From JACVCJ01 sp052437175 (GTDB taxonomy: Bacteria > Bacteroidota > Bacteroidia > CAIKAF01), in contig JBQVOK010000007.1 in the NCBI GenBank assembly GCA_052437175.1, forward strand, positions 150,017 through 214,016: 64,000 nucleotides of DNA. Direction: 5' to 3'. The notes beneath the pieces were generated by a model that worked only from the letters and a program-made list of their open reading frames with translations, did not search any database and was not told the DNA's origin. Each line of letters starts with the position of its first letter. Position 1 is the first letter of the stretch. The translations under genes were made by a program, and so were the position numbers. Of the stretch, positions 1-8,308 are shown piece by piece.

Positions 1-1103
1 CGGCGCCATAGTTTGGCCCCCAGGTTCTCACATACGTGCAGCATTTTCGGGTTAAAGTCGCCGATCCAGTTCAGGATGGTGTCGGAATAACGTCCGAGCG
101 GAGCCAGGTCCGTTTCGGCATATTTGATCATGGCGCCTTCTACCCCGCGGCCCTGGTAATCTTTTACCACACCGAAGATAATGCCGTACATGGTTTTGGG
201 GTGACGGAACTTACGGTTGAGTACGTATTTGATCTTGCCCAGCAGGTTCATGTTACCTCCCACGTACTTAAACACCTGGTTCAGTTCGGGCAGGTTTACG
301 TAAAACCCGATCGGACGATCTTTTTTGAATACAAATATTACGATATCCGGATCATAGACCTGTTTGAGGCCTTTGTAGGTTTTCATGGCCGCCTCATAGG
401 TCAGGGGTTTAAAACCGTCGTGACCGCCCCAGGCGTCGTTGTATACTTCCATGAAGTTTTTGGCAAATTTATGGTCGTCCCAGCCGCGGATGTTCGAAAC
501 ATACACTTCCGGGTCCAGCTTCAGCATTTCGGCTTTGCGCACGAAAACTTCCTGTGCGGGATCGAGCAGCGAACGGTGAAAAACGTGCTGTTCGTAATAC
601 ACATCAAAGCCGTAAGACTTAAATAATTCGGGATAATAAGACGGGTTGTAGTTCATACCGAAGGTGGCCGGGGCACTGAAATTTTCGATGATACAACCCC
701 AGTAATTCAGTTTTTCGCCCAGGTTAATGGGACCGTCCATGGCCTGCATCCCTTTTTCACTGAGCCAGTTGCGGGCCGTATCGAAAAGCAGGTGTGCAGC
801 TTCTTTATTGTTGATGCATTCGAAAAATCCCACGCCGCCTACGCCGTCCACGTTTTTGAATTCCTTGCTGTACTGCGGGTTTACAAAAGCGGCTATACGT
901 CCTATGGCAGAACCTTTTGCGTCGCGCAGTATCCAGCGCATGGCCTCACCCGAACGCAGCAGTTTATTCTTTTTGGGATCAAATATTTTCTGAACCTCCT
1001 GTTTGATGAAAGGCACCCAGTTCGGATCGCCCTTGTAGATCACCCTGTCCACATGAAGCCATTCGTTTTCAAGGGCCGGAGTATTTACAGGTACTATTTG
1101 CAT
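1..1103 (-). CDS. GNAT-like protein of Bacteroidota, C-terminus cut by window edge
   Basis: The reading frame opens at an ATG (1103) and runs open for 367 codons to the left edge, so the C-terminus is missing. The protein begins MQIVPVNTPALENEW and has an N-terminal GNAT-like half (a stretch on using GRIAAFVN and a later GGVGFFECINN motif) and continues with a second region containing a KDYQGRGVEGAMI segment, which resembles the acetyl-CoA binding R/Q-x-x-G-x-G loop of GNAT acyltransferases. Proteins of this kind, about 380 residues, are widespread in Bacteroidota and usually annotated only as GNAT family or hypothetical. No signal peptide is seen, so it is expected in the cytoplasm. Substrate is unknown. 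I infer the family from the loop motif and overall pattern; the substrate cannot be read from sequence. Confidence 0.75.
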   Translation of the reverse strand, partial: MQIVPVNTPALENEWLHVDRVIYKGDPNWVPFIKQEVQKIFDPKKNKLLRSGEAMRWILRDAKGSAIGRIAAFVNPQYSKEFKNVDGVGGVGFFECINNKEAAHLLFDTARNWLSEKGMQAMDGPINLGEKLNYWGCIIENFSAPATFGMNYNPSYYPELFKSYGFDVYYEQHVFHRSLLDPAQEVFVRKAEMLKLDPEVYVSNIRGWDDHKFAKNFMEVYNDAWGGHDGFKPLTYEAAMKTYKGLKQVYDPDIVIFVFKKDRPIGFYVNLPELNQVFKYVGGNMNLLGKIKYVLNRKFRHPKTMYGIIFGVVKDYQGRGVEGAMIKYAETDLAPLGRYSDTILNWIGDFNPKMLHVCENLGAKLWR

Positions 1104-1259
1104 ACAACTTATTTTGAGGCGAAATTACGAAATACAATCAAAACTGTATCAAAAGCGGTACAAACACCAGCAGGGATAATTACAGGGGAATCCAATACGA
1201 TACAGTACGCGGACTCCCGACCGTACGTAAAACGCATAACTGGTCCATACACGGCCCTG

Positions 1260-2990
1260 TTAATCCTCGATATCTTCTTCGATCTGCTGGAAGTACAGCT
1301 TCTGGAAAGCCGCTCCGGCCGTGTCGGTCTCCAGGCGCGGGATGTTCCAGGAAGGAGAAAGGATCTTGCTGTAGGTGCCGGCATCGTTCAGTACCTCGAT
1401 GGCCTTTTTCACATCAGCATCGTGCTGTAATTCCCATTCCAGGCGACCGTTGGCAAAATAGTAGCGGGATACGATCTCTGCTTCCAGCAGGGGTTTCAGT
1501 TCGGCCTTGTATTGTTGCAGGCCCTGGATCTTGGCCGCCGCGAATTTTTGTCCGGCCGATTTCAGCTCGGCATTCAGCGCCGCGAACAGGGGTTCTTTTT
1601 CCGATTCCTTCAGTACCGACTGCAGGGCTTTCTCTGCCGGGGTGAGATACGTGAATCCTTCTTTCTTTACAAATTCGGCAAATGCGTTGTAGTCGGCATC
1701 CGGTAATGTAAAGGACGCAGCATTGCCGATGGAAGGATGCTGCTGATGATACAGTGTAGCGTATTTGAATACCAGGTTCTCGGCCAGTACGGCCAGGGTC
1801 ACAGAATGAAAAATAGCGTCCTTTATTTCAATATCGGGCATAACACCGCCTCCATCGTACACTTTACGTCCCAGGGCCGTTTTAAACTCCTGCTGGGCGC
1901 TTTCCAGTATACGGCGGGCCTCACCGTTCTCTTTACTGCCGTAGTCGATGGCCTGTATGCAACGGCCGCTGGGTGTATAGTATTTCGATACGGTCACTTT
2001 CAGCTGGGTATTGTATTTCAGGAAACGGGTGGTCTGCACCAGTCCCTTACCGAAACTTTTGTTCCCGATGATCACGGCGCGGTCGTAATCCTGCATTACC
2101 CCGGCCACGATCTCTGAAGCGGAGGCAGAACGGCGGTCGACCAGCACCACCAGCGGCAGCGTGGGATCCATGGCATTGCCTGCGGTAGTGTATTGTTTGT
2201 TCCATTCGGCCACCTTACCCTTGGTAGAGACCACCAGTTTTCCTTTGGGAATGAACAGGTTGCAGATATTGATCGCTTCGCGAAGCAATCCGCCGGGATT
2301 CCCGCGCAGGTCCAGTACCAGGCCTTTCAGCTGACCTTTGCTCTTGAGGTCGGTAAGCGCGTCACGCACACCCTGGGAGGCGTCTTCCTTGAATTTGGAC
2401 AGTTTTATGTACCCGATCTCCGGGGCCAGCATGCCGTAATAAGGCACGGTCTTCACCGAAATTTCGGCGCGTACCACTTTTAGCAGTTTTTCTTCGGTAT
2501 CCCTCAGTATACGGATATCCACTTTGGAACCCGGTGCACCGCGCAGCAGCTGCAGCACTTCTTCGGGCGGCAGTTCCCTTACGTCGCGGGTATTGATCCC
2601 GATAATGATATCGCCGGGCATAAGACCTGCGGTCTGGGCCGGCCCTTTTTCATAGGGCGCCGCGATCATTACGCGGTTATTGATGACACGGAAAGTGGCC
2701 CCTATACCGCCATAACTGCCTGTAGCTGCAAAACGGGCGTCTTCCACCGAGTTTTCCGGGAAATAGTTCGTATAGGGATCCAGCGATTTCAGCATGGCGT
2801 CGATGCCGGTCTGCATCAGTTCGCCGGGATTTGTCTGATCTACGTAATACGTATTCAGTTCCTTGAAAAGTTCGGCATGGATCTCGAGGTTCTTGGATAT
2901 CTCGAAGTAGTCGTTGACCGCCACATAGCTGCTGAAGCCGATCAGCGAAACCGCCAGACCGCCGAATATATATTTTTTGTTCAGTTTCAT
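1260..2990 (-). CDS. C-terminal processing peptidase, S41 family (CtpA/Prc-like)
   Basis: Periplasmic or membrane-anchored serine protease that trims C-termini. The start chosen (2990) gives MKLNKKYIFGG followed by a single N-terminal membrane segment (about residues 8-25); longer upstream frames would add an arginine-rich stretch lacking a signal. The order is signal anchor, N-terminal helical part, PDZ domain (about 80-165, with the AGLMPGDIIIGIN signature), then the S41 catalytic core. Catalytic Ser292 lies in SASASEIVAG and the general base Lys315 in FGKGLVQ, both intact. The C-terminal 180 residues are helical and less conserved, and the total of 576 residues is typical for Bacteroidota members. 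It lies 71 bp downstream of yidD in the same direction and may be read through from rnpA-yidD. Confidence 0.93.
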   Translation of the reverse strand: MKLNKKYIFGGLAVSLIGFSSYVAVNDYFEISKNLEIHAELFKELNTYYVDQTNPGELMQTGIDAMLKSLDPYTNYFPENSVEDARFAATGSYGGIGATFRVINNRVMIAAPYEKGPAQTAGLMPGDIIIGINTRDVRELPPEEVLQLLRGAPGSKVDIRILRDTEEKLLKVVRAEISVKTVPYYGMLAPEIGYIKLSKFKEDASQGVRDALTDLKSKGQLKGLVLDLRGNPGGLLREAINICNLFIPKGKLVVSTKGKVAEWNKQYTTAGNAMDPTLPLVVLVDRRSASASEIVAGVMQDYDRAVIIGNKSFGKGLVQTTRFLKYNTQLKVTVSKYYTPSGRCIQAIDYGSKENGEARRILESAQQEFKTALGRKVYDGGGVMPDIEIKDAIFHSVTLAVLAENLVFKYATLYHQQHPSIGNAASFTLPDADYNAFAEFVKKEGFTYLTPAEKALQSVLKESEKEPLFAALNAELKSAGQKFAAAKIQGLQQYKAELKPLLEAEIVSRYYFANGRLEWELQHDADVKKAIEVLNDAGTYSKILSPSWNIPRLETDTAGAAFQKLYFQQIEEDIED

Positions 2991-3061
2991 TCTCGGGAAA
3001 AATATTCCGAAATGTAACGATTTTAGAGGCAAAAAGATTGCCCGGATATCATAAAATTCTC

Positions 3062-3292
3062 TTAAGGAACGGGATCGTAACCGCTGCCGCCCCAGGGATG
3101 GCAACGCGAAATACGCTTTGACGTGAGCACAAACCCTTTAAAAAAGCCGTATTTCCGGAAGGCTTCGAGCCCGTATTGCGAACAGGTGGGCGTATACCGG
3201 CAGGCATTGGGCATAAAGGGCGAAATGGCCAGCTGGTAGAACTTTATGAGTCCGATACCGAGATATGCGAGGGTTTTGCTGAAAAAGTTCAT
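3062..3292 (-). CDS. yidD: Membrane protein insertion efficiency factor YidD
   Basis: A 76-residue protein that assists YidC-dependent insertion of inner-membrane proteins. It has the hallmark order: an amphipathic N-terminal helix (FYQLAISPFM), the cysteine motif CRYTPTCSQYG, then the basic SKRISRCHPWGGSGYDPVP end. Its ATG overlaps the rnpA stop by four bases, so the two are translationally coupled, the order known from most bacteria (rpmH-rnpA-yidD), although rpmH is not in this position here. Length and motifs are fully normal, so the identification is firm. Confidence 0.95.
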   Translation of the reverse strand: MNFFSKTLAYLGIGLIKFYQLAISPFMPNACRYTPTCSQYGLEAFRKYGFFKGFVLTSKRISRCHPWGGSGYDPVP

Positions 3293-3684
3293 ATTGCGTT
3301 GCTGCGTATGTGCTGCAGGGTTTTGCTCAGGCCTTTTTCCATCTGCAGTTTAAGCTGCTGAAAATCAGGACGTTCGGAATGAATATAAGAGATAACCATG
3401 TGCAGCCGGTGGGCCTGGAAAAAATCATCTTCGGGATTCATTTTCTGCAGGCGGTAGCATTCGCGCATGATGCGTTTGATGTAATTACGGTCTACCGAAC
3501 GTTTGAAACGTCTTTTAGATACGGCAAAAGCCACTTTAACAGGTTCGTATTCGCCTTCAGCCCGCGGAAGTACCTTCACATGCACAAGAAGCCCCCCGGA
3601 ACGGATAGCCGTACCGTCTGTAAATACGGCGCCTACGGCCATACTACTTTTGAGTTTTTCCTGTAGTGAAAGTGTAAACTTCAT
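3289..3684 (-). CDS. rnpA: Ribonuclease P protein component RnpA
   Basis: Protein subunit of RNase P, which helps the catalytic RNA remove 5' leaders from precursor tRNAs. The start at 3684 (MKFTLSLQEKLKSS) gives 131 residues, matching the family; a longer frame to 3732 would cover the promoter. The RNR motif region, FAVSKRRFKRSVDRNYIKRIMRECYRL in two adjacent parts, lies at about residues 53-79 and carries the conserved basic residues. Its stop overlaps the yidD start (ATGA). A promoter with a -7 box only about eight bases before the ATG suggests a nearly leaderless transcript. Confidence 0.95.
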   Translation of the reverse strand: MKFTLSLQEKLKSSMAVGAVFTDGTAIRSGGLLVHVKVLPRAEGEYEPVKVAFAVSKRRFKRSVDRNYIKRIMRECYRLQKMNPEDDFFQAHRLHMVISYIHSERPDFQQLKLQMEKGLSKTLQHIRSNAI

Positions 3685-3691
3685 TCCGCTA

Positions 3692-3722
3692 CAAAAGTAT
3701 ACAAAAACACAATGCCGGTCAA
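3692..3722 (-). promoter_or_regulatory. Promoter of rnpA-yidD
   Basis: On the minus strand a -33 TTG (3720-3722) and a -7 TACTTTTG (3692-3699) are separated by 20 bp, matching the Bacteroidota sigma-ABfr consensus TTTG/TAnnTTTG. The predicted transcription start falls within a few bases of the rnpA ATG (3684). Confidence 0.6.
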
Positions 3723-3734
3723 GGTTGTTCACAA

Positions 3735-5036
3735 TTATTCACGATCGTGCAGGAGTCCTTCGCTGCGCGCCACCACGCTGGCCACGGTAGTATCACCGGT
3801 AACGTTCACCACGGTGCGGCACATGTCCAGGATGCGGTCGGGCCCCATGATAAGTGCAATACCGGCGGCGGGGACATTAATGGAGTTGAGTACGATCACC
3901 AGCATCACCATGCCGGCACCGGGCACGCCGGCCGAACCTATGGAAGCCAGGGTGGCGGTAACCACGATCATGATCTGGTCGGTAAGACTGAGGTCGATAT
4001 TCAGGGCCTGTGCAATGAAAATAGCGGCAATGGCCTGGTACATACTGGTGCCGTCCATATTCACGGTGGCGCCCAGGGGCAGTACAAAACCACTTACTTC
4101 TTCATCTACGCCCATATTCTTTTCCGCATTGTCGATATTGAGCGCCAGTGTCGCGTTTGACGAACTGGTGGAAAAGGCCAGCAGCTGCACCGGGCGCATT
4201 TTCTTCAGGAACCACAAGGGACTCTTCTTAGCCAGGAACTTCACCATGGGCATATACACCAGCATCACGTGCAGGCAAAGGCCGGCCAGCACTACAATTA
4301 CGTATTTGCCCAGGGCCGTGAGCAGCCCCACCGCTTCGGAAGGATTATCGCCGGCCACCTCGGTAATTACCGAACTGATGAGGGCAAATACCCCGATGGG
4401 CGCCAGGTACATAATGATATCCACAATTTTTAGTACGGCGTCGTTGAGGCCGTCGAGCACGCGTATCACCGGTTCTGATTTCTGGCCAGGGATCAGGATC
4501 AGGGCTACGCCCAGCAATATAGCCACCAGTACGATCTGCAGCATATTGGCATTATCGGTGGCGGCATTGAGCAGGTTCTCGGGAAAAAGATCAATGAGTG
4601 GCTGCAGGGGCCCTTGTTGCGAAAAGGATTCGGCCGACTCCGAATTGGCCGCCGCCTTATCGGCATAGGCCGACATCAGTTTGGTCTTGGTTTCCTCGGG
4701 AATTCCGGAGCCCGGTTGGGCTACATTGGCTATAACAACCCCTATGGTAATGGCAAACACCGTGGTCATAATAAAGATACCCAGGGTCTTACCGCCCATA
4801 CGGCTCAGTTTATTGATGTCTTTCAGGCTGGTAACCCCTATGATCAGTGAGGTAACGATCATGGGAATGGCCACCATTTTAAGCAGGTTCACGAAGATGG
4901 TTCCGAAAGGTTTTACAAAGTCCCGTGTAAAATCGGCCATACCGATGTTTACGGCCAGCAAACCCCAGCCCAGGCCCAGTATAATACCTGCCAGTATCTG
5001 TAAATGCAGTGGAAATCTTTTCTTTTTCGTACTCAT
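3735..5036 (-). CDS. Dicarboxylate/amino acid:cation symporter (DAACS family)
   Basis: Inner-membrane carrier of the glutamate/C4-dicarboxylate symporter family (GltP/DctA-like, 433 residues), coupling uptake of an acidic substrate to Na+ or H+. Visible hallmarks are the serine-rich re-entrant loop FSTSSSNATL (about 288-297), NMDGT in TM7 (326-330), the second hairpin IGSAGVPGAGM (about 366-376) and DRILDMCRTVVNVTGD in TM8 (400-415). An insert rich in Ala/Ser/Glu (about 110-145) sits in the periplasmic loop. It is followed at 10 bp distance by nothing on its own strand upstream except aroC, whose stop precedes it closely, so both may share a transcript. Exact substrate (glutamate, aspartate, succinate) cannot be decided from sequence alone. 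Confidence 0.93.
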   Translation of the reverse strand: MSTKKKRFPLHLQILAGIILGLGWGLLAVNIGMADFTRDFVKPFGTIFVNLLKMVAIPMIVTSLIIGVTSLKDINKLSRMGGKTLGIFIMTTVFAITIGVVIANVAQPGSGIPEETKTKLMSAYADKAAANSESAESFSQQGPLQPLIDLFPENLLNAATDNANMLQIVLVAILLGVALILIPGQKSEPVIRVLDGLNDAVLKIVDIIMYLAPIGVFALISSVITEVAGDNPSEAVGLLTALGKYVIVVLAGLCLHVMLVYMPMVKFLAKKSPLWFLKKMRPVQLLAFSTSSSNATLALNIDNAEKNMGVDEEVSGFVLPLGATVNMDGTSMYQAIAAIFIAQALNIDLSLTDQIMIVVTATLASIGSAGVPGAGMVMLVIVLNSINVPAAGIALIMGPDRILDMCRTVVNVTGDTTVASVVARSEGLLHDRE

Positions 5037-5046
5037 AGGCTCCGTT

Positions 5047-6129
5047 TTAATAGGTGTTTTTCACAGTTCTGTTCAACAAAAGATGATCGGCGATGACCAG
5101 TGCGGCCATCGCTTCTATAATGGGTACGGCCCGCGGCAGCACACAGGGATCGTGCCGGCCGGCCGCCTCTATTTCCGTATCCTTGCCCGCCGTATCTACG
5201 GTAGCCTGTTTGCGGGCAATGGTGGCTGTAGGTTTAAAAGCGATACGTACCACAATATCTTCGCCATTGCTGATGCCCCCCTGTATACCACCGGAATGAT
5301 TGGTCCGGGTCTTTACGGCACCTTCGTCTGTTGCGTAAAACGAATCATTCAGCTCACTGCCTTTGTACTGCACAGAACGGAAACCAGAGCCGAATTCCAC
5401 ACCTTTTACCGCGTTCACGGAGAGCAGTGCGGCACCCAGTTCGGCATGCAGCTTGGCATACACGGGGCTGCCCAGTCCGGCTGGTACATTACGGACCACC
5501 AGTTCGATGATCCCGCCCAGGGAATCGCCTTCGGCTTTGGCCTGCAGGATAGCTTCTTCCATGCGGGCGGCCGTTTCGGGGTGTGGACAGCGCACCGGCG
5601 ATGCATATACGTTTTCAAGCTCCAGCTCACCATAAGGTACGGGAACGGCAATGGTATATACCTGTTTTACGTAGGCATAAAAATAAATGCCCTGGCGTCT
5701 GAGCCAGTGTATCAGAAGAGCCCCGGCAGCCACACGTACGGCTGTTTCGCGGGCACTGCTGCGTCCGCCGCCACGATGGTCGCGCAGACCGTATTTCTGT
5801 TCATAGGTATAATCTGCATGTGAAGGGCGGTATACGTTCTTCAGGGCATCGTAATCGCCGCTGCGCTGGTCGGCATTGGAGATCAGGAAGGCGATGGGAC
5901 TGCCGGTAGATGTATTTTCGAAAATGCCGGACAGGAACTGCACCGTATCTTCTTCCCTGCGGGCCGTGGTAAGCTCACTCTGTCCCGGTTTTCGACGGTC
6001 CAGGTATTGCTGTACAAATTCTGCGTCGATCACGATGCCTGCCGGGAATCCGTCGAGCACGCCACCGATGGCTTTGCCGTGCGATTCGCCGAAACTGGTA
6101 AGCCGTATAATATGTCCGAAACTGTTCAC
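5047..6129 (-). CDS. aroC: Chorismate synthase AroC
   Basis: Last step of the shikimate pathway: converts EPSP to chorismate with reduced FMN. I chose the GTG at 6129 (MNSFGHIIRLTSFG), because homologues begin exactly here; a longer frame would overlap the upstream gene by 67 bases. The protein of 360 residues carries the first signature GESHGKAIGGVLDGFPAG (14-31), and the YRPSHADYTYEQKYG and RDHRGGGRSSARET blocks (100-129) that bind FMN and substrate. The GTG overlaps the stop of the upstream peptidase-like gene (GTGA), which implies translational coupling. The next gene downstream is the DAACS symporter. Confidence 0.96.
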   Translation of the reverse strand: MNSFGHIIRLTSFGESHGKAIGGVLDGFPAGIVIDAEFVQQYLDRRKPGQSELTTARREEDTVQFLSGIFENTSTGSPIAFLISNADQRSGDYDALKNVYRPSHADYTYEQKYGLRDHRGGGRSSARETAVRVAAGALLIHWLRRQGIYFYAYVKQVYTIAVPVPYGELELENVYASPVRCPHPETAARMEEAILQAKAEGDSLGGIIELVVRNVPAGLGSPVYAKLHAELGAALLSVNAVKGVEFGSGFRSVQYKGSELNDSFYATDEGAVKTRTNHSGGIQGGISNGEDIVVRIAFKPTATIARKQATVDTAGKDTEIEAAGRHDPCVLPRAVPIIEAMAALVIADHLLLNRTVKNTY

Positions 6130-8255
6130 AGGCTGTAGCGGTTGGGTTTCATGTCCAGGTGATACATTATAAATGCCCAGCGGTCGGTCCACTCGTAGGT
6201 TTCCTGTAGTTTATTGTTGCCCGTGGCCTCCTGGTTTATACGGATGAGCACCGGTGTTTTTTTACCGATCTTGTCCTGGAGGGTAGCGGCAAATTTGCAG
6301 GAATGTACGGCAGACACAAAACGGTAGGTCAGATCGCATTCCAGGTACAGGGCCGGGTACGTGCGGTCTTCGCGTATGTTGTGCAGGGGCGAAAGTTTCA
6401 GCAGGTTCTCAAATTCTTCAAAATCCGTTACGGAACCGAACTCCTTGCGCCAGACAGTGGCATTGTTGTAACGTTCAAAATTCAGCAGGTCGTAAATACC
6501 GTTCTTGCCCACCACCACTTTAAACAGTTCGGGACGTTCGTTCACGGCCGTCATCAGCACGGTCATTCCGCCTTCGTCGGTACCGGCCGCAATATGCCCT
6601 TCGCGGGTATATTTGTTCAGCACCAGGTAATCGATACAGGCAAGCAGGTCCTGGCTGGATACTTTTTTCTGCAGCCCGGTGGCCGCGCTGTGCCAGGGAT
6701 CCCCATATTCAGAACCGCCACGGATATGCGCCACGGCAAAGATACCGCCTGCATCCACAAAAGGCAGCCGGTGTGCGGCAAAGGTAGAGCGCAGGGCTTT
6801 ACCCAGGCAACCGTTGGAGTAGATCATCAGCGGGTTTTCGCCGTTCTTTTTAAGTCCTTTTTTATAATACAGGGAAATGGGAATGCGCACTCCGTCGCGG
6901 GCCGGCGCAAATACCCGTTCTACCACGTAATTGTTGGAATCGGGGCCCGCAGGTGCCTGCAGGAAAGGCTCGAACCGGTTCTGGTCGGGAAACAGCTTAT
7001 ATACGGTAGATGGTTGGATGAACGAGCGGTAGGTGAACAGCACATCCTTGTAGGTGGGACGGCCGCTGGGCCCGTCGAGCGTACCGAAACCGGGCATGCG
7101 GAACTCATAGTTCTTGCGGCCCAGGCTGTCGTAGGCAAAGACCACCAGATCTCCGTCGGATTTACATTTAGAATAAAATTTACCGGCAATGGAATACACG
7201 CGGTCTTTGATCTCTTTTCCTTCAGGAATAAAGGTGATCCAGTTACCGGGCTCCGGTTCTGCGGGGTTTACGATCACTACGCGGCCGTTCGGGGCATCAA
7301 AATTGGTGAGTACCAGGAAACGGTCGGCGTAATTATCCACGATCGAGGCCGAAAAACCGATCAGCTCCAGCAGGCGGGTCATGGGTTTGCCATCCTCTTC
7401 GGTGAGGGGTTTGTAGAACATGCGTGTAAAATCGCCGTTGGTCTCCGTTACCACCAAAAAGCGGTTATCTGCCGTACGGAAAGCGGAAGGCTGCATGTCG
7501 GGCGTATATTCATCGGCATGTACTACAATATCGCCGGCCGGACTGGTACCCGCTTTATGGTAAAAGAGTGCAAAAGGCACACTGATGCCTTTGGCCGTGA
7601 CCATGGCCTTATTGTAATAAAATCCGCCGAAAGGCCCCCAGCTCAGGCTGGTATTGGGCGCGCAGGCAAAGGGCCGGTCCACGTAACGGCCGGTCTCCAG
7701 GTTTCGTATATATATGCGTTCCTGTCCGCTGGTGATGTTACGTACCGTAAAAGCCAGCATTTTGCCGTCGGGCGAGATGCAGGACACCCCAAAGGCTACG
7801 TTCTGTGAGTTCTCGAGGGCCTGGGGTTCAATGATCACCGAAGGCTTGCTGGCCCCGTCGGCATACAGGTAGATGAACTGCCGGCCGGACTGTCCCTCAG
7901 ACCGTTCGATCAGGTACCATTTACCATCGCGCGAGGCCTTGAGCACGGTCTCACTGGCCAGGTAGCGCTTCATTCCCTCAGAAATACGTCCCCGGTCCTT
8001 GAGCAGGGAAAGATAACGGAACGAGAGTTCGTTCTGCGCCTTGGCCCAGTCGAGCACCTCGTCCTGCGTCAGGTTTTCCAGCCAGCGGTAGGGATCGGGA
8101 ATTTCCCGTTCGTAAATGAATACTTTATCGGTGCGGCTTTTCTTGTTATTGGGATAATTAAGCGAAGAGGCGTCCAGTGGGTATTCGTTGCTCCCCTGGC
8201 ATCCGAAGCACAGCAGCACTGCTGCCGTCAGAAGGTATGTAAGCCGCTGCCGCAT
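6126..8255 (-). CDS. Prolyl oligopeptidase (S9A) homologue lacking the catalytic triad
   Basis: A 709-residue protein with an N-terminal export signal ending at Cys19 (probable lipoprotein), a seven-bladed propeller-like middle (about 80-430), and a C-terminal alpha/beta hydrolase domain. The architecture and length are those of prolyl oligopeptidase. The nucleophile elbow, GGSNGG in active enzymes, reads GTDEGG here with Asp560 in place of Ser. The region equivalent to DDRVVP reads LTYRFVS (about 642-648), so the catalytic Asp is gone, and the segment equivalent to AGHG reads EATGNN (about 676-681), so the catalytic His is gone. The fold-defining surroundings (NERPELFKVVV, SCKFAATLQ) remain. 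I infer a pseudoenzyme, perhaps a binding or scaffold lipoprotein. The frame is intact, and its end is coupled to aroC. Confidence 0.85.
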   Translation of the reverse strand: MRQRLTYLLTAAVLLCFGCQGSNEYPLDASSLNYPNNKKSRTDKVFIYEREIPDPYRWLENLTQDEVLDWAKAQNELSFRYLSLLKDRGRISEGMKRYLASETVLKASRDGKWYLIERSEGQSGRQFIYLYADGASKPSVIIEPQALENSQNVAFGVSCISPDGKMLAFTVRNITSGQERIYIRNLETGRYVDRPFACAPNTSLSWGPFGGFYYNKAMVTAKGISVPFALFYHKAGTSPAGDIVVHADEYTPDMQPSAFRTADNRFLVVTETNGDFTRMFYKPLTEEDGKPMTRLLELIGFSASIVDNYADRFLVLTNFDAPNGRVVIVNPAEPEPGNWITFIPEGKEIKDRVYSIAGKFYSKCKSDGDLVVFAYDSLGRKNYEFRMPGFGTLDGPSGRPTYKDVLFTYRSFIQPSTVYKLFPDQNRFEPFLQAPAGPDSNNYVVERVFAPARDGVRIPISLYYKKGLKKNGENPLMIYSNGCLGKALRSTFAAHRLPFVDAGGIFAVAHIRGGSEYGDPWHSAATGLQKKVSSQDLLACIDYLVLNKYTREGHIAAGTDEGGMTVLMTAVNERPELFKVVVGKNGIYDLLNFERYNNATVWRKEFGSVTDFEEFENLLKLSPLHNIREDRTYPALYLECDLTYRFVSAVHSCKFAATLQDKIGKKTPVLIRINQEATGNNKLQETYEWTDRWAFIMYHLDMKPNRYSL

Positions 8256-8308
8256 GGGTGTAAACCTACATATTTTTTTTGAAGCTGCCGAAAAGCGGGG
8301 GCTAAACT

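Noticed and set aside
6303..7808. 501-codon plus-strand open frame
   Set aside because: Antisense to the prolyl-oligopeptidase homologue, which has clear family sequence.
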